Counted from the stretch's first letter, positions 1 through 9,116 are shown. The stretch is 46,155 bases of DNA from Loktanella sp. (GCA_024635625.1 JAGXIQ010000011.1:1-46155); one strand, 5' to 3'. Numbers and translations: made by a program. Notes: generated by a model not told the origin, from the sequence alone.

Positions 1-1
1 A

Positions 2-175
2 CTCAATCCCGTCGAAAACATCTGGCAATTCATGCGGGATAATTGGCTCTCCAACCACATTTTTGAAACCTACGACGACATCGTCGATCATTGCTGTGAT
101 GCCTGGAACCAGCTTATCGGCCAGCCCGAGCGCATCGTGTCCATCGGACGCCGCCAGTGGGCGCAGGAGTTCTGA
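2..175 (+). mobile_element. IS630-family transposase, C-terminal fragment (5' end outside window)
   Basis: An open frame enters from the left edge and ends at TGA 173-175, giving 57 residues. It contains LNPVENIWQFMRDNWLSN, the segment that carries the last acidic residue of the DDE catalytic triad in IS630-type transposases (the E of NPVEN), and then a Trp-rich tail ending WAQEF. The match is to the family's typical C-terminus. The element probably ends at about 190-194, where TA dinucleotides occur (IS630 elements insert at TA). The sequence after that is a broken GGDEF gene. Only the 3' end is visible, so whether the element is intact cannot be judged. Confidence 0.85.
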
Positions 176-194
176 TCAGTGCAGGTTGGTATTA

Positions 195-704
195 GGCTCT
201 GGGGCGTCCTTCGTCTGGCTAACACTCTATGCGATTGGGCGGTCCTATCGACTACAAAAGCAGCTTGTTGCATTGGCCAATACAGACATGCTTACCGGAC
301 TGCCGAACCGCCGCGCCTTTGTCGCGCAAACGCTTGAACGACTGGCCGAGGAATTGCCGGGCTATGTGCTGATCATCGATGCGGACCACTTCAAACGCAT
401 AAACGATACTTATGGGCATGCCGTTGGCGATTTGTGTCTGCAAGCCATCGCGTCCCGTCTGCGCGGTGTCACACGGCCAGAGGATGTAATCGGCCGCATT
501 GGCGGCGAAGAGTTCGGGATCTACGTCCGACGTAGTCAAACGATGCTGTCGCGACTCGGTGATGCCATCTGTGCTGAAATTCAGGTGGACGATCCATCGG
601 TTACCACGCCACTCCACCTGACGCTGTCGATCGGTGCTGCGGCCTGCTTTGGTAGTGACAGTCTGGACCTGACCATGAGGCGCGCTGATTTAGCTCTATA
701 TTAG
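195..704 (+). pseudogene. Truncated GGDEF-domain (diguanylate cyclase) gene remnant
   Basis: The frame reads the end of a hydrophobic segment (FVWLTLYAIG) and then a nearly complete GGDEF domain: TDMLTGLPNRRAF, DADHFKRINDTYGHAVGD and the active-site signature GGEEF at 501-515. An RPED inhibitory I-site lies five residues before the signature. Such domains make cyclic di-GMP from two GTP. The gene has lost its 5' part (sensor and membrane regions), apparently to the IS630 element on the left, and has no start codon of its own. An in-frame TAG at 702-704 falls inside the conserved ALY-x-AK tail: AKNG is readable directly after the stop, and a GRAQ tail continues in the +1 frame to TGA 808-810. 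The open frame running in from position 63 is an out-of-frame reading of the transposase. It is probably non-functional. Confidence 0.8.
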
Positions 705-787
705 GCAAAAAATGGCTGGTCGCGCGCAGCTAGGTCTTTGGATGGCAGAACAAGTAAGCGCCATCGGAACGGCGTCAACATCCGCCT

Positions 788-813
788 GTTTCAGTCGGCT
801 AGCCGACTGAAAC
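788..813. repeat. 26-bp perfect palindrome over the hflX stop codon
   Basis: The arms 788-800 (GTTTCAGTCGGCT) and 801-813 are exact reverse complements with no spacer. The palindrome contains the last codons and stop of hflX (minus strand). By symmetry it also gives FSRLAD-stop on the plus strand, in the frame that continues the GGDEF remnant. It could act as a hairpin at the end of both transcripts, but there is no U-tract on either side. Confidence 0.75.
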
Positions 814-2071
814 GTTCTTTTTGCATAGCAGACCAAAAGACTTCCATCCGGTAGCCTTCCTCGATCTGGGTATCCGACGTGACAACGCCAGCGTCAAATA
901 GCCAAGCACGTGCGCGGCCCTCATCGAATCCCAGTGTCAGAACCTCTACGGTACGCGGATCCTTGGTTTTTTCAGTAATCGCTTCAAGCAGTGCTTCGAT
1001 CCCCTCGCCAGTGATGGCAGAGGTTGCAAAGATGTCGTCGGTACGGGCCGACTGGGTCATCATAGCTTCGCGAGCATCTGGCGATAGAAGGTCCACCTTG
1101 TTCCAGACTTCAAGCATCGGAGCCGTGTCGGACACGCCAAGTGTCGTTAAAATCGCCATGACATCTTCGGATTGTTCTTGGCTTTGAGGGTGGCTGATGT
1201 CGCGGACATGGACAATTAGATCTGCGTCCAGCACTTCTTCAAGTGTCGCGCGGAAAGCTGCGACCAGTTCCGTCGGTAGGTCAGAGATGAAACCCACGGT
1301 ATCTGATAAAATGATCTTTTCGCCGTGCGGCAATTCGATTTGCCGCATGGTCGGGTCCAGCGTCGCAAACAGCATGTCCTTGGCAAAGACCTCGGCCCCG
1401 GTGAGCAGGTTGAACAGCGTTGACTTGCCAGCGTTGGTATATCCGACCAGCGCAACAATAGGATATGGTACCTTCGCTCGTGCGGCACGGTGTAGTGCGC
1501 GGGTTTTGACGACCTTGGACAACTGCGCCTTAAGGCTTTGCAGTTGCAAATCGATGGCGCGACGGTCCGACTCGATCTGTGTTTCGCCGGGCCCCCCAAC
1601 AAAACCCAAGCCACCGCGCTGGCGTTCTAGGTGGGTCCAGGCCCGAACCAGGCGTGTGCGCTGGTAAGACAGCGCAGCCATTTCAACCTGCAGAACGCCT
1701 TCGGCAGTGCGGGCGCGGTCCGAGAAAATTTCAAGAATCAGTCCGGTCCGGTCCAGTAGCTTGACGCCCCATTCCTTTTCAAGGTTCCGCTGCTGCACTG
1801 GCGTGACGTGGCCATCAACCAAAACCAGTTCGGCCTCTTCGGCTTTGATACGCTCTTTCAGCTCTGCGATCTTGCCCTTACCGAACAGCATTCCAGGATG
1901 CAGCTTTGGTAAACGGACAATTTCTGCGCCGACAACCGCGAGGTCGGGCAGCGCAGCAGCAAGTGAAATTGCTTCTTCAAGGGCAGGTTCAGCATCCCTG
2001 CGGTCCCGGTCGGACTTCAGGTCAGGGTGCAGGACAAAGGCCCGTGTGATGGGCCGATCGCGTTCGAACAA
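791..2071 (-). CDS. hflX: GTPase HflX
   Basis: The product is 426 aa, normal for HflX, a ribosome-associated GTPase that splits stalled ribosomes under stress. Conserved parts in order are: the N-terminal HflX domain; the family motif GGLGFVGGPGETQIESDRR at about residues 153-171; a coiled linker; then the G domain with G1 GYTNAGKS (210-217), G2 ATLDPT, G3 DTVG (257-260) and G4 NKVD (324-327). The start is TTG at 2071-2069, directly after the hfq TAA. A GAGGA ribosome-binding site is embedded in the last hfq codons. The two genes therefore form a translationally coupled hfq-hflX pair, as is common in proteobacteria. The 3' end lies within a perfect palindrome. Confidence 0.95.
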   Translation of the reverse strand: MFERDRPITRAFVLHPDLKSDRDRRDAEPALEEAISLAAALPDLAVVGAEIVRLPKLHPGMLFGKGKIAELKERIKAEEAELVLVDGHVTPVQQRNLEKEWGVKLLDRTGLILEIFSDRARTAEGVLQVEMAALSYQRTRLVRAWTHLERQRGGLGFVGGPGETQIESDRRAIDLQLQSLKAQLSKVVKTRALHRAARAKVPYPIVALVGYTNAGKSTLFNLLTGAEVFAKDMLFATLDPTMRQIELPHGEKIILSDTVGFISDLPTELVAAFRATLEEVLDADLIVHVRDISHPQSQEQSEDVMAILTTLGVSDTAPMLEVWNKVDLLSPDAREAMMTQSARTDDIFATSAITGEGIEALLEAITEKTKDPRTVEVLTLGFDEGRARAWLFDAGVVTSDTQIEEGYRMEVFWSAMQKERFSRLAD

Positions 2072-2305
2072 TTATTCCTCGCCTTCGTATAGGCTGATGG
2101 GCTGGGCCGGCATGATCGTCGAGATAGCCGATTTATAGACCAGCTGGGACTGACCGTCGCGGCGTAAAAGTACGCAGAAACTGTCAAACCATGTGATAAC
2201 GCCCTGTAGCTTCACGCCATTCACCAAAAAGATGGTGACTGGCACCTTCGTCTTGCGGACATGATTAAGAAACGCATCTTGCAAATTGGCCTTGTCGGAC
2301 GCCAT
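2072..2305 (-). CDS. hfq: RNA-binding protein Hfq
   Basis: The product is 77 aa, the short alphaproteobacterial form of Hfq, the hexameric Sm-like chaperone that pairs small RNAs with mRNAs. The Sm1 region is seen in [20 protein letters not shown] and [13 protein letters not shown]. The Sm2 region is [10 protein letters not shown], where Hfq usually has YKHAISTI, so the usual His is Ser here. The ATG start is preceded by AGGG at a suitable distance. It is followed immediately by hflX. It is separated from trkH upstream by about 100 bases that probably hold its promoter, although I could not pick clear -35/-10 elements there. Confidence 0.96.
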   Translation of the reverse strand: MASDKANLQDAFLNHVRKTKVPVTIFLVNGVKLQGVITWFDSFCVLLRRDGQSQLVYKSAISTIMPAQPISLYEGEE

Positions 2306-2406
2306 GAAGTTAACCCTGTTTTATTCTTGCAGCCGCGGACCGGCTATCAGTTAGAAATGATTATGTAGAGGTAGGCCGTATTGTGCCACCCCAAAAAACG
2401 CAGGCC

Positions 2407-3927
2407 CTACTTGCGCCAGATTTCCGGATTGAACAAGGCCACGATCGCCAAAGTTTCCAATCGGCCCAACACCATGGCCGCAGCCAAAATGGCCTTAGCG
2501 GTGTCAGGAAGGCCAGCAAAGCTGATAGGCGCTTCTGCCGCGACCACGGCCAATGGGCCTGTCGTCGAAAGTGACGCGACCGTCAGCACCATCGTGGTTT
2601 CGAATTGCACGCCCGTTAGGGACATCAGAATCATAGTACCCGCGACGGAAAGTGCGAAAAGCATGAAAAAAATCCACGATACGTAGGCGCCCTGCCTGCG
2701 GATCATCCGCGCCTCTCGTCCACCGCCGGCCACTGACGAGGGATGCAGGAGTCGTTCCAACTCGCGTTCGGAATGGCGAGCTAGTGCATAAACACGTAAT
2801 AGTTTGACACCACCAGCGGTCGTTGCGACGCCTCCGCCGATCAGTGCCATGCCAACAAGGAACAGACCCGGCGTTTCCAGCCCGGACCATCGGGTTGCGC
2901 CGTCCCAGTAGTGCGATTCGAAACCTGTGGTTGTCAGGAAAGACGTCACTGTGAAAATGCTGCCCCAGATTGACCCGAACAGTCCCATCCACGTGGTCTG
3001 GGTACCTTCTTCTAAACTGCCAATATAATGGCGGGCAAAAAGAAGGACAGTTGTTCCGAGAACGAGGCCGACGGCAAGCCGCATTTCCGGATCTCGGATC
3101 AGGCGGGCATCACTGTCACCGAACATCCCGCGCGAAAAGGTCAGGCGTGAAAGGGCAAAGATAAAGAAGCAAAAGACCAAGGCTTCCCCCCAAACGCCAG
3201 AGGATGCGTAGTAAAGACCGCCAATGGGCGAAATGCCTGAAGTCGATAGAACCGACATCGCGTGGCAGAGGGCGATATATGGGACCTCTCCAAAAATCAC
3301 GAGACCGATCCACAATGCGAATGTCAGTGCCGCGTAGATAGGTGCCAAAGTTGCGGCATGGCGGAACAGTCTATCCTGTACCTGCGCGGCCTGACCGACT
3401 TGTCTATAACTGCCCGATGTGATGCTGGCGCTGCCGCCGGCGGCGCGCACTTCGAATCCGCCAAGGTTCATAGGCGCAAAGATGGCGACAGCCATGATCC
3501 AAGCCAGTAATCCGCCCAGCCAGCCAACCGTCGCGCGCCACAAATGTAGCGAAGGCTGCAATCTACCGGCATTTTCAAACAACGTAGCCCCGGTTGTGGT
3601 GAAGCTGCTGACCATTTCGAACCATGCATCAAAAAATGTCATGTTCCGTCCCGCCTCTTGGAAAGGAACAGCGAACATCACGGGTAGCAGGCCGAAGGCA
3701 AGGAAAAGAGTTAAAAGCTGACTACGCGCCGCTGACCTTGGCCGGGTGCCGGATGTCGCAAGAGCCACCAGAACGGTCAGCAGGGAAAACAATACCGCGC
3801 CGTAAAAGAACGCTCGCATCGTCGTAAAGTCGCGCAAGACCCATGCGTGCAGTGCAGGAAGCAGCATTGCCAGTGCGCCGATTCCCATCAACAGCACAAA
3901 GAACGGCAGTGACTTAAGGCGGTCCAT
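2407..3927 (-). CDS. trkH: Trk system potassium uptake protein TrkH (membrane subunit)
   Basis: The product is 506 aa and very hydrophobic. It has the repeated membrane-pore-membrane layout of the TrkH/KtrB superfamily, including a pore-loop region MVSSFTTTGATLFEN and later repeats FLTTTGFE and SLSTTGPL. It is the membrane channel subunit of the low-affinity K+ uptake system and works with the NAD-binding gate TrkA. Its ATG overlaps the trkA stop by one base (TGATG), so the two are co-translated. It is slightly longer than the E. coli protein. The order trkA-trkH downstream of ntrX is typical of Rhodobacterales. Confidence 0.93.
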   Translation of the reverse strand: MDRLKSLPFFVLLMGIGALAMLLPALHAWVLRDFTTMRAFFYGAVLFSLLTVLVALATSGTRPRSAARSQLLTLFLAFGLLPVMFAVPFQEAGRNMTFFDAWFEMVSSFTTTGATLFENAGRLQPSLHLWRATVGWLGGLLAWIMAVAIFAPMNLGGFEVRAAGGSASITSGSYRQVGQAAQVQDRLFRHAATLAPIYAALTFALWIGLVIFGEVPYIALCHAMSVLSTSGISPIGGLYYASSGVWGEALVFCFFIFALSRLTFSRGMFGDSDARLIRDPEMRLAVGLVLGTTVLLFARHYIGSLEEGTQTTWMGLFGSIWGSIFTVTSFLTTTGFESHYWDGATRWSGLETPGLFLVGMALIGGGVATTAGGVKLLRVYALARHSERELERLLHPSSVAGGGREARMIRRQGAYVSWIFFMLFALSVAGTMILMSLTGVQFETTMVLTVASLSTTGPLAVVAAEAPISFAGLPDTAKAILAAAMVLGRLETLAIVALFNPEIWRK

Positions 3928-5303
3928 CAGAAGAAGTCGATCGACACCTGAAGCAGGCGCTCGACCTCTGGCACGTCGTCAGCCATGGCAAAAATTGCCA
4001 CGATGTCGCCTTCCTCAATCCGGGTTTCCCCCGTCGGTTTGACAAGGCCAGTCGGCTTCATGATCCCGCCGACAAGGGCACCTTCAGGAAAGGCCACATC
4101 GCGGATCTTTTGACCGGCAATTGGGGACGTGCCCAGCACCTGCGCTTCTAACAACTCTGCCTCGGCGTCCCCGATGGAATAGACGCCGCGCACGCGTCCG
4201 TGGCGGACGTGGCGCAGTATCGATGACACTGTCGTGGCCCGCGGGTTGATCCAGGCGTCAATACCCAGCGGACCCATCAACGGCACCAACGTTGGATCGT
4301 TGACCAGACAGATCGACATCCGGCAGCCCATTTCCTTGGCACGCACACTTGCAAGCAGGTTGGTTTTGTCGTCGTCGGTCACGGCCAACACCGCATCGGC
4401 AGACGTGATCCCAGCTTCGTCCAACAAGGCGGCATCTAGGCCATCGCCATGCAGCACGATCGTCCGGTCCAAAGAGTCGGCTGCGGCCTCTGCAACGTCG
4501 CGTGATTTTTCGATCATCCGCACGCGCAAGCGATCGGTACGCTTTTCCAATGCAAGCGCGACTGTACGACCAACATTGCCACCGCCGATGATCACGACAC
4601 GTTCTTGTTTGGATTGAACCTTGCCAAAAATTTCCAACGTACGGGGCATGTCGTCAGTGTGGGTAAAGATATAGGCGTCGTCGCCTGCAAAAAGTTGATC
4701 TTTAGCTGTCGGTACAAATAGCGCGCCTTCGCGCCGGACACCGACAACGACGGCTCTCAGGGTGGAAAACAGGTCCGTCAGTTGGCGGAGCGGCGTGTTG
4801 ATTACGGGGCAGTCCGCATCAATGGTGATCCCCATCAACGTGCCCTTACCATCCAAAAAGCTTTCCGTGTCAAAAGCAGACGGTTGCGACAGGCGCTGCA
4901 GGGCAGCCTCTGCCACTTCTCGCTCCGGGCTAATCACCACGTCAATCGGCAGGTGATCGCGGCGGTAAAGGTCGGAATAGATTGCATCAAGGTAGCTTTG
5001 CGCGCGCAAGCGCGCGATCTTGCGCCGAATGTTGAAAACCGAATGGGCAACCTGACAGGTGACCATGTTCACCTCGTCAGAATGGGTGGCGGCGATGATC
5101 ATATCAGCGTCGCGCGCCCCTGCCCGTTCCAAGATGTCTGGGTAGCTGGCAAAGCCAGAAATGCCTTGCACATCAAGGGTATCCGTTGCCCGCCGGACAA
5201 GTTCAGGATTATTGTCAACGACGGTGACATCGTTGCGTTCACCCGCCAGATGACGCGCGATCTGCCAGCCGACCTGCCCTGCACCACAGATGATGACCTT
5301 CAT
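3927..5303 (-). CDS. trkA: Trk system potassium uptake protein TrkA (NAD-binding gating subunit)
   Basis: The product is 458 aa with two tandem RCK modules. The first begins MKVIICGAGQVGWQIA, a Rossmann GxGxxG dinucleotide-binding motif. The second starts around VVIIGGGNVGRTVALALEKR. Each is followed by a TrkA-C ligand domain. It is the cytoplasmic regulatory ring of the Trk K+ transporter. An in-frame ATG lies 18 bases upstream, but ATG 5303 is preferred: an AGGAG (5313-5317) sits nine bases before it and the family begins at MKxII. The upstream ATG would add six residues that the family lacks. The gene follows ntrX with a 66-base gap. Confidence 0.95.
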   Translation of the reverse strand: MKVIICGAGQVGWQIARHLAGERNDVTVVDNNPELVRRATDTLDVQGISGFASYPDILERAGARDADMIIAATHSDEVNMVTCQVAHSVFNIRRKIARLRAQSYLDAIYSDLYRRDHLPIDVVISPEREVAEAALQRLSQPSAFDTESFLDGKGTLMGITIDADCPVINTPLRQLTDLFSTLRAVVVGVRREGALFVPTAKDQLFAGDDAYIFTHTDDMPRTLEIFGKVQSKQERVVIIGGGNVGRTVALALEKRTDRLRVRMIEKSRDVAEAAADSLDRTIVLHGDGLDAALLDEAGITSADAVLAVTDDDKTNLLASVRAKEMGCRMSICLVNDPTLVPLMGPLGIDAWINPRATTVSSILRHVRHGRVRGVYSIGDAEAELLEAQVLGTSPIAGQKIRDVAFPEGALVGGIMKPTGLVKPTGETRIEEGDIVAIFAMADDVPEVERLLQVSIDFF

Positions 5304-5369
5304 GCGCGCATACTCCTGCAACTGCCTCCCTCGTGACAGAGCCGCGAGGGGTCGTCAATTCGACGTCGT

Positions 5370-6770
5370 TCAGTTGTCTTCTTCCACGTAGGCAACCCGC
5401 GCACCCGCCTTGTTAGCCGTAGCCACGCCCAACGATTTCAGCTTGCGGTGCAGCGCACTGCGTTCCATGCCCACAAACGACGCTGTGCGACTGATGTTGC
5501 CGCCGAACCGGTTGATCTGGGTCAGCAGATACTCCCGCTCGAACAGTTCGCGCGCCTCTCGCAGGGGTAAAGTCGCCAAACCGCCAGACAGGACAATACG
5601 TCCGTCGCCTGCTGGTGCCTCTTCAGAGGACGGAAGCTCTCTGGCGCTGATTGGGTCGGAGGATTCTCCAAGGATCAGAACGCGTTCCATGACATTCTTA
5701 AGCTGACGCACATTCCCGGGCCACAACATCGTTTGCAACAATGCTCGGGCGTCATCAGCAAGCGCACGTTGCGGCAAGCCCTGCGTCCGGTTCAGCATCG
5801 CGATGAAATGTTCGGCCAAAACAGGAATATCCTCGCGCCGCTCTTCCAGACTTGGCACGTGGATCGGGACGACATTCAGGCGATGAAACAGCTCTTGCCG
5901 AAAGCGACCAGCTTCGATTTCCAGTGCCAAATCACGGTTGGTGGATGACACAAAACGAAGGTCAACCTGTACCTTTTCCGTGCCGCCGACCCGCTGGAAG
6001 GATTGATCCACGAGCACACGTAGCATCTTGGTCTGCGTGCCAAGCGGCATGTCAGCGACTTCATCCAAGTAAATGACGCCACCATGAGCTTGTTCTAACA
6101 GACCTTTTTCGACTCCGCGCCCTGGCGTTTCGCGCCCAAACAGCTTTTCCTCCATCTGGTCAGGCGCCACGCTGGCGGAACTAACCGTGACGAACGGCGC
6201 ACTGGCCCGGGCAGAATTTGCGTGAATATAGCGGGCAGCGATTTCTTTCCCGGACCCCGCGGGCCCAGACAACATCACACGGCCATTGGATTTGGTAACC
6301 TTGTCCAGATGCGCCTTAAGCGAACGAAAGGCCGCGCTGTCCCCCAGCATATCTGCTGGTGCGGATTCGCCCCGCTTGAGTTCCACATTCTCGCGGCGGA
6401 GACGACTGGTTTCCATCGCACGGCGGATCACGACCAGTAATTGATCAATATTGAAAGGCTTTTCGATAAAATCGTAAGCACCTTGCTTAATGGCCGCGAC
6501 CGCGATTTCGATGTTACCGTGACCCGAGATGATGACGATTGGAATGTCCGGATGATCACGCTTCACGGACTTCAGGATGTCGATCCCGTCCATCCCGCTG
6601 TCTTTCAGCCAGATGTCGAGGATCATCAAAGCCGGTTTTTGCTTGGCGATGGCCGCCATGCATTGTTCTGAATTGGCGGCAAGTCGTGTTTCGAATCCTT
6701 CGTCCTGCAGGATGTCGCCGATCAGTTCGCGAATGTCGCGCTCGTCGTCGGTGATCAGAATATCGCTCAT
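5370..6770 (-). CDS. ntrX: Nitrogen assimilation response regulator NtrX (lacks GAFTGA)
   Basis: The product is 466 aa: receiver domain with phospho-acceptor Asp52 (LMILDIW) and Lys104; AAA+ domain with Walker A GPAGSGKE (169-176) and Walker B GGVIYLDEVADM (about 230-241); C-terminal Fis-type helix-turn-helix. It is the partner of the NtrY kinase, encoded 10 bases upstream in the same operon. In sigma-54 activators the stretch after ELFG contains GAFTGA; here it reads EKLFGRETPGRGVEKGLLEQ (residues 208-227), with no such loop. As I recall, absence of this loop has been noted for other alphaproteobacterial NtrX proteins, implying action other than sigma-54 activation. The Walker A Lys is kept. 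The start ATG has GAGG 8-11 bases upstream. Confidence 0.93.
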   Translation of the reverse strand: MSDILITDDERDIRELIGDILQDEGFETRLAANSEQCMAAIAKQKPALMILDIWLKDSGMDGIDILKSVKRDHPDIPIVIISGHGNIEIAVAAIKQGAYDFIEKPFNIDQLLVVIRRAMETSRLRRENVELKRGESAPADMLGDSAAFRSLKAHLDKVTKSNGRVMLSGPAGSGKEIAARYIHANSARASAPFVTVSSASVAPDQMEEKLFGRETPGRGVEKGLLEQAHGGVIYLDEVADMPLGTQTKMLRVLVDQSFQRVGGTEKVQVDLRFVSSTNRDLALEIEAGRFRQELFHRLNVVPIHVPSLEERREDIPVLAEHFIAMLNRTQGLPQRALADDARALLQTMLWPGNVRQLKNVMERVLILGESSDPISARELPSSEEAPAGDGRIVLSGGLATLPLREARELFEREYLLTQINRFGGNISRTASFVGMERSALHRKLKSLGVATANKAGARVAYVEEDN

Positions 6771-6780
6771 TGTAACAACC

Positions 6781-9012
6781 TCATGCTGGAATTTTGTTGG
6801 CCGTGGCCCCCAATGGGGCCAGCGGCAAGAGTATGACGGCGCAGGCGCCGCGGCGGCTTGTGTCGTCGAATGGAACGGCGTCGGTCAGCGACAGCGTGCC
6901 GCCATGTTCCTCGATGATTTTGCGCACGATTGGCAGCCCTAGTCCGGTGCCTTTGTCGCGTGTCGTCACATAGGGTTCGAACAGCCGCGCGCGGTCTTGC
7001 GGCAGGCCGATACCATTATCAGACACCGTTATCCGGGCCTGCGTTGGCGTGCAGGACAACACGATGCGAATTTGCGGATCGACCGCATCAATGCCATCGC
7101 GTTCTTGCAACGTTTCAATTGCTTCGCCCGCGTTCTTGATCAAGTTGTTCAGAGCTTGACCAATCATCGTATTGTCCAGATCCGCCAAGACCGGGGCCTC
7201 TGGCAGTTCTGCTGTGATCGCTACATTGGGCTGACCTGCTTCTTGCAGTGTGACTGCGTCGCGCACAAGCGCTGCAAGGTTCGATTGTGCAAGGTCAGGT
7301 TCGGGCATCCGCGCGAATTTTGAAAACTCGTCGACGATGCGACGCAGGTCATTAGTCTGACGGACGATTACGTCGGTCATTTGGTCCAGTTTAGCACTGT
7401 CCGCAACCTCGGCGGAAAACTTGCGCTTAATACGTTCCGCCGACAGCTGGATCGGGGTAAGTGGGTTTTTGATTTCGTGCGCGATCCGGCGCGCGACGTC
7501 GCCCCACGCGGCCATGCGTTGCGCGCTGACAAGATCGGTCACGTCGTCAAAGGCGACCACGTAACCGTCTAGGGTGCCATCTGTGGCGCTACGTAGCGCC
7601 ATACGAACCAGCAGGCTTTCCTGCTTACCGTCACGTACAAGATTGACCTGTTCTTGTACCACAGGCCGGGATTCTCGGCGAAGGCGGTCGAACAGCGGCC
7701 CGAACTCTGGCACTGCGACTGATACGGCAGTTGCCGCTGCCTCGGCTTGGCCCACAGATAACAATCGCGCGGCCGAAGGATTAAGAAATGCAATGTGCCC
7801 TTCTGCATCCAAGCCCACCACACCAGATGTGACAGAGGACAGCACGGAATCGAACAGGCGGTTGCTGTCCATCAGATCATCGCGCTGGCCTTTCAGGCGG
7901 CTGGTCATTTGGTTGAAATAATGACCCAACTGACTGATCTCGTCGTCGCCGTCGTCTTCAATCACGCGCACATCCAAATCGCCCGCGCCGACACGCTGTG
8001 ACGCGGTCACAAGGCGGCCAACGGGGCGCGACAAACGTTCCGCGAATTGCAGTCCCAGCCACGTTGCCGCAAGAATCAAAATCAATGCGAATCCAAGATA
8101 CAGAAACCCGAATTGGAACAAGAGCTTCCCCCGGTCCCGCTCTAACTGGTCGTACAGGGCGACGGTCGCTTCGGTATCGTCAAGCAGGGACAATATCTGG
8201 CCGTCGACGGGACGCGTCACGTAAAGGTAGCGATCCTGAAATGTCTCCATCGGGATCAGGGCGCGGAACTCGTTGTTGGATCCATCCTCAATGACCGTGG
8301 ATCCCGTCGCGTCGGATGCCGCAAAATCGGCCGGCGCGGGACGCTCGTAATTGAAATCATAAGACCGCGCGCCGCGGGTCATGATCTCTCCTGCACCATT
8401 AATGAAAAAGACTTCTGACAGGCCACGATCAAGCTGGTTTTGCACGGCAGAAATAGCTTGCCGCACATCGCCATCGTTCATAAAGAAATTCGTTTGACGT
8501 TCCGTGTTAAGGTACCCCGCCAAGGCGTTGGCATCGCGCAACAATTCAGAACGTTCTTCGCCATCATATGCCTGTGCCGTCGTCAGCGATGTACCCAGGA
8601 CGTTTTGCACACGTTCGGAAAACCAGCCTTCGAATCCGAGGTTGATAGACAACACCGCGAACACAGCAACCAGCACTGTTGGGATCAGCGCCAAAGCGAC
8701 AAAAACACCAGTCAGGCGCAGGTGCAACCGCGAACCAGCAGAGCGGTTCCTTCGTGCGACAATCATCGAAGTAACGCGCTGGATGACCAATCCCGCAACC
8801 ATAATCACGTAAACGAGGTCAGCCAGCAGGATCAGACGGAGCAAGGGTGACGTTGAACCACGATCCAGCGGCCCGCCCAAAATCAGGAAGGTTAGCATGG
8901 TCAGCACAGGGCCCAGCACGACCAGACCAATGGTCATCGCGTTCTGGACGGCACGCTGCCGTCGCCAACGGGCAAGCCGTCGGAAATCCATACCCAATAG
9001 GGAACGCTGCAC
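6781..9012 (-). CDS. ntrY: Sensor histidine kinase NtrY
   Basis: The product is 743 aa. Three N-terminal membrane helices (about 27-47, 58-78, 99-123) precede a large periplasmic region, a fourth helix (about 297-323), a HAMP linker, a PAS domain (about 383-490), a HisKA domain with phospho-accepting His512 in [10 protein letters not shown], and an HATPase_c domain with N-box NNLIKNAGEA, DNGIGL and GTGLGLP. It is the membrane sensor partner of NtrX in nitrogen and redox control. The start chosen is GTG 9012, with AGGG eight bases upstream; an internal ATG at residue 8 (8991) is the alternative. It is separated from ntrC by a 104-base gap holding a GC-rich hairpin. Confidence 0.93.
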   Translation of the reverse strand: MQRSLLGMDFRRLARWRRQRAVQNAMTIGLVVLGPVLTMLTFLILGGPLDRGSTSPLLRLILLADLVYVIMVAGLVIQRVTSMIVARRNRSAGSRLHLRLTGVFVALALIPTVLVAVFAVLSINLGFEGWFSERVQNVLGTSLTTAQAYDGEERSELLRDANALAGYLNTERQTNFFMNDGDVRQAISAVQNQLDRGLSEVFFINGAGEIMTRGARSYDFNYERPAPADFAASDATGSTVIEDGSNNEFRALIPMETFQDRYLYVTRPVDGQILSLLDDTEATVALYDQLERDRGKLLFQFGFLYLGFALILILAATWLGLQFAERLSRPVGRLVTASQRVGAGDLDVRVIEDDGDDEISQLGHYFNQMTSRLKGQRDDLMDSNRLFDSVLSSVTSGVVGLDAEGHIAFLNPSAARLLSVGQAEAAATAVSVAVPEFGPLFDRLRRESRPVVQEQVNLVRDGKQESLLVRMALRSATDGTLDGYVVAFDDVTDLVSAQRMAAWGDVARRIAHEIKNPLTPIQLSAERIKRKFSAEVADSAKLDQMTDVIVRQTNDLRRIVDEFSKFARMPEPDLAQSNLAALVRDAVTLQEAGQPNVAITAELPEAPVLADLDNTMIGQALNNLIKNAGEAIETLQERDGIDAVDPQIRIVLSCTPTQARITVSDNGIGLPQDRARLFEPYVTTRDKGTGLGLPIVRKIIEEHGGTLSLTDAVPFDDTSRRGACAVILLPLAPLGATANKIPA

Positions 9013-9068
9013 GCGCTTCGCCCTGTCACCGTGGCAGGTTTTACCCCGCCGTTACCGCCATATTATGT

Positions 9069-9099
9069 GGTCCTTCCGGGGTGATGTTTCCCCGGGGCC
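9069..9099 (-). terminator. GC-rich hairpin between ntrC and ntrY
   Basis: In the minus-strand sense the sequence forms CCGGGG - AAACATCA - CCCCGG with further GGCC/GGACC pairing outside. It lies just after the ntrC stop (9117) and before ntrY. There is no U-run, so a classical rho-independent terminator is unlikely. It could be an attenuating or RNA-stabilising element separating dusB-ntrB-ntrC from ntrY-ntrX expression. Confidence 0.4.
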
Positions 9100-9116
9100 A
9101 CGTTTATGTTGCGGTT

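Noticed and set aside
63..194. N-terminal 44 codons of an open frame running into the GGDEF remnant
   Set aside because: This stretch is the transposase fragment read in another frame (Ser/Pro-rich, no family match), so it is not the true start of the GGDEF gene.
2306..2406. Sigma-54-type promoter (TGGCAC) between trkH and hfq
   Set aside because: No TTGCA follows at the required spacing, so only a half match is present.
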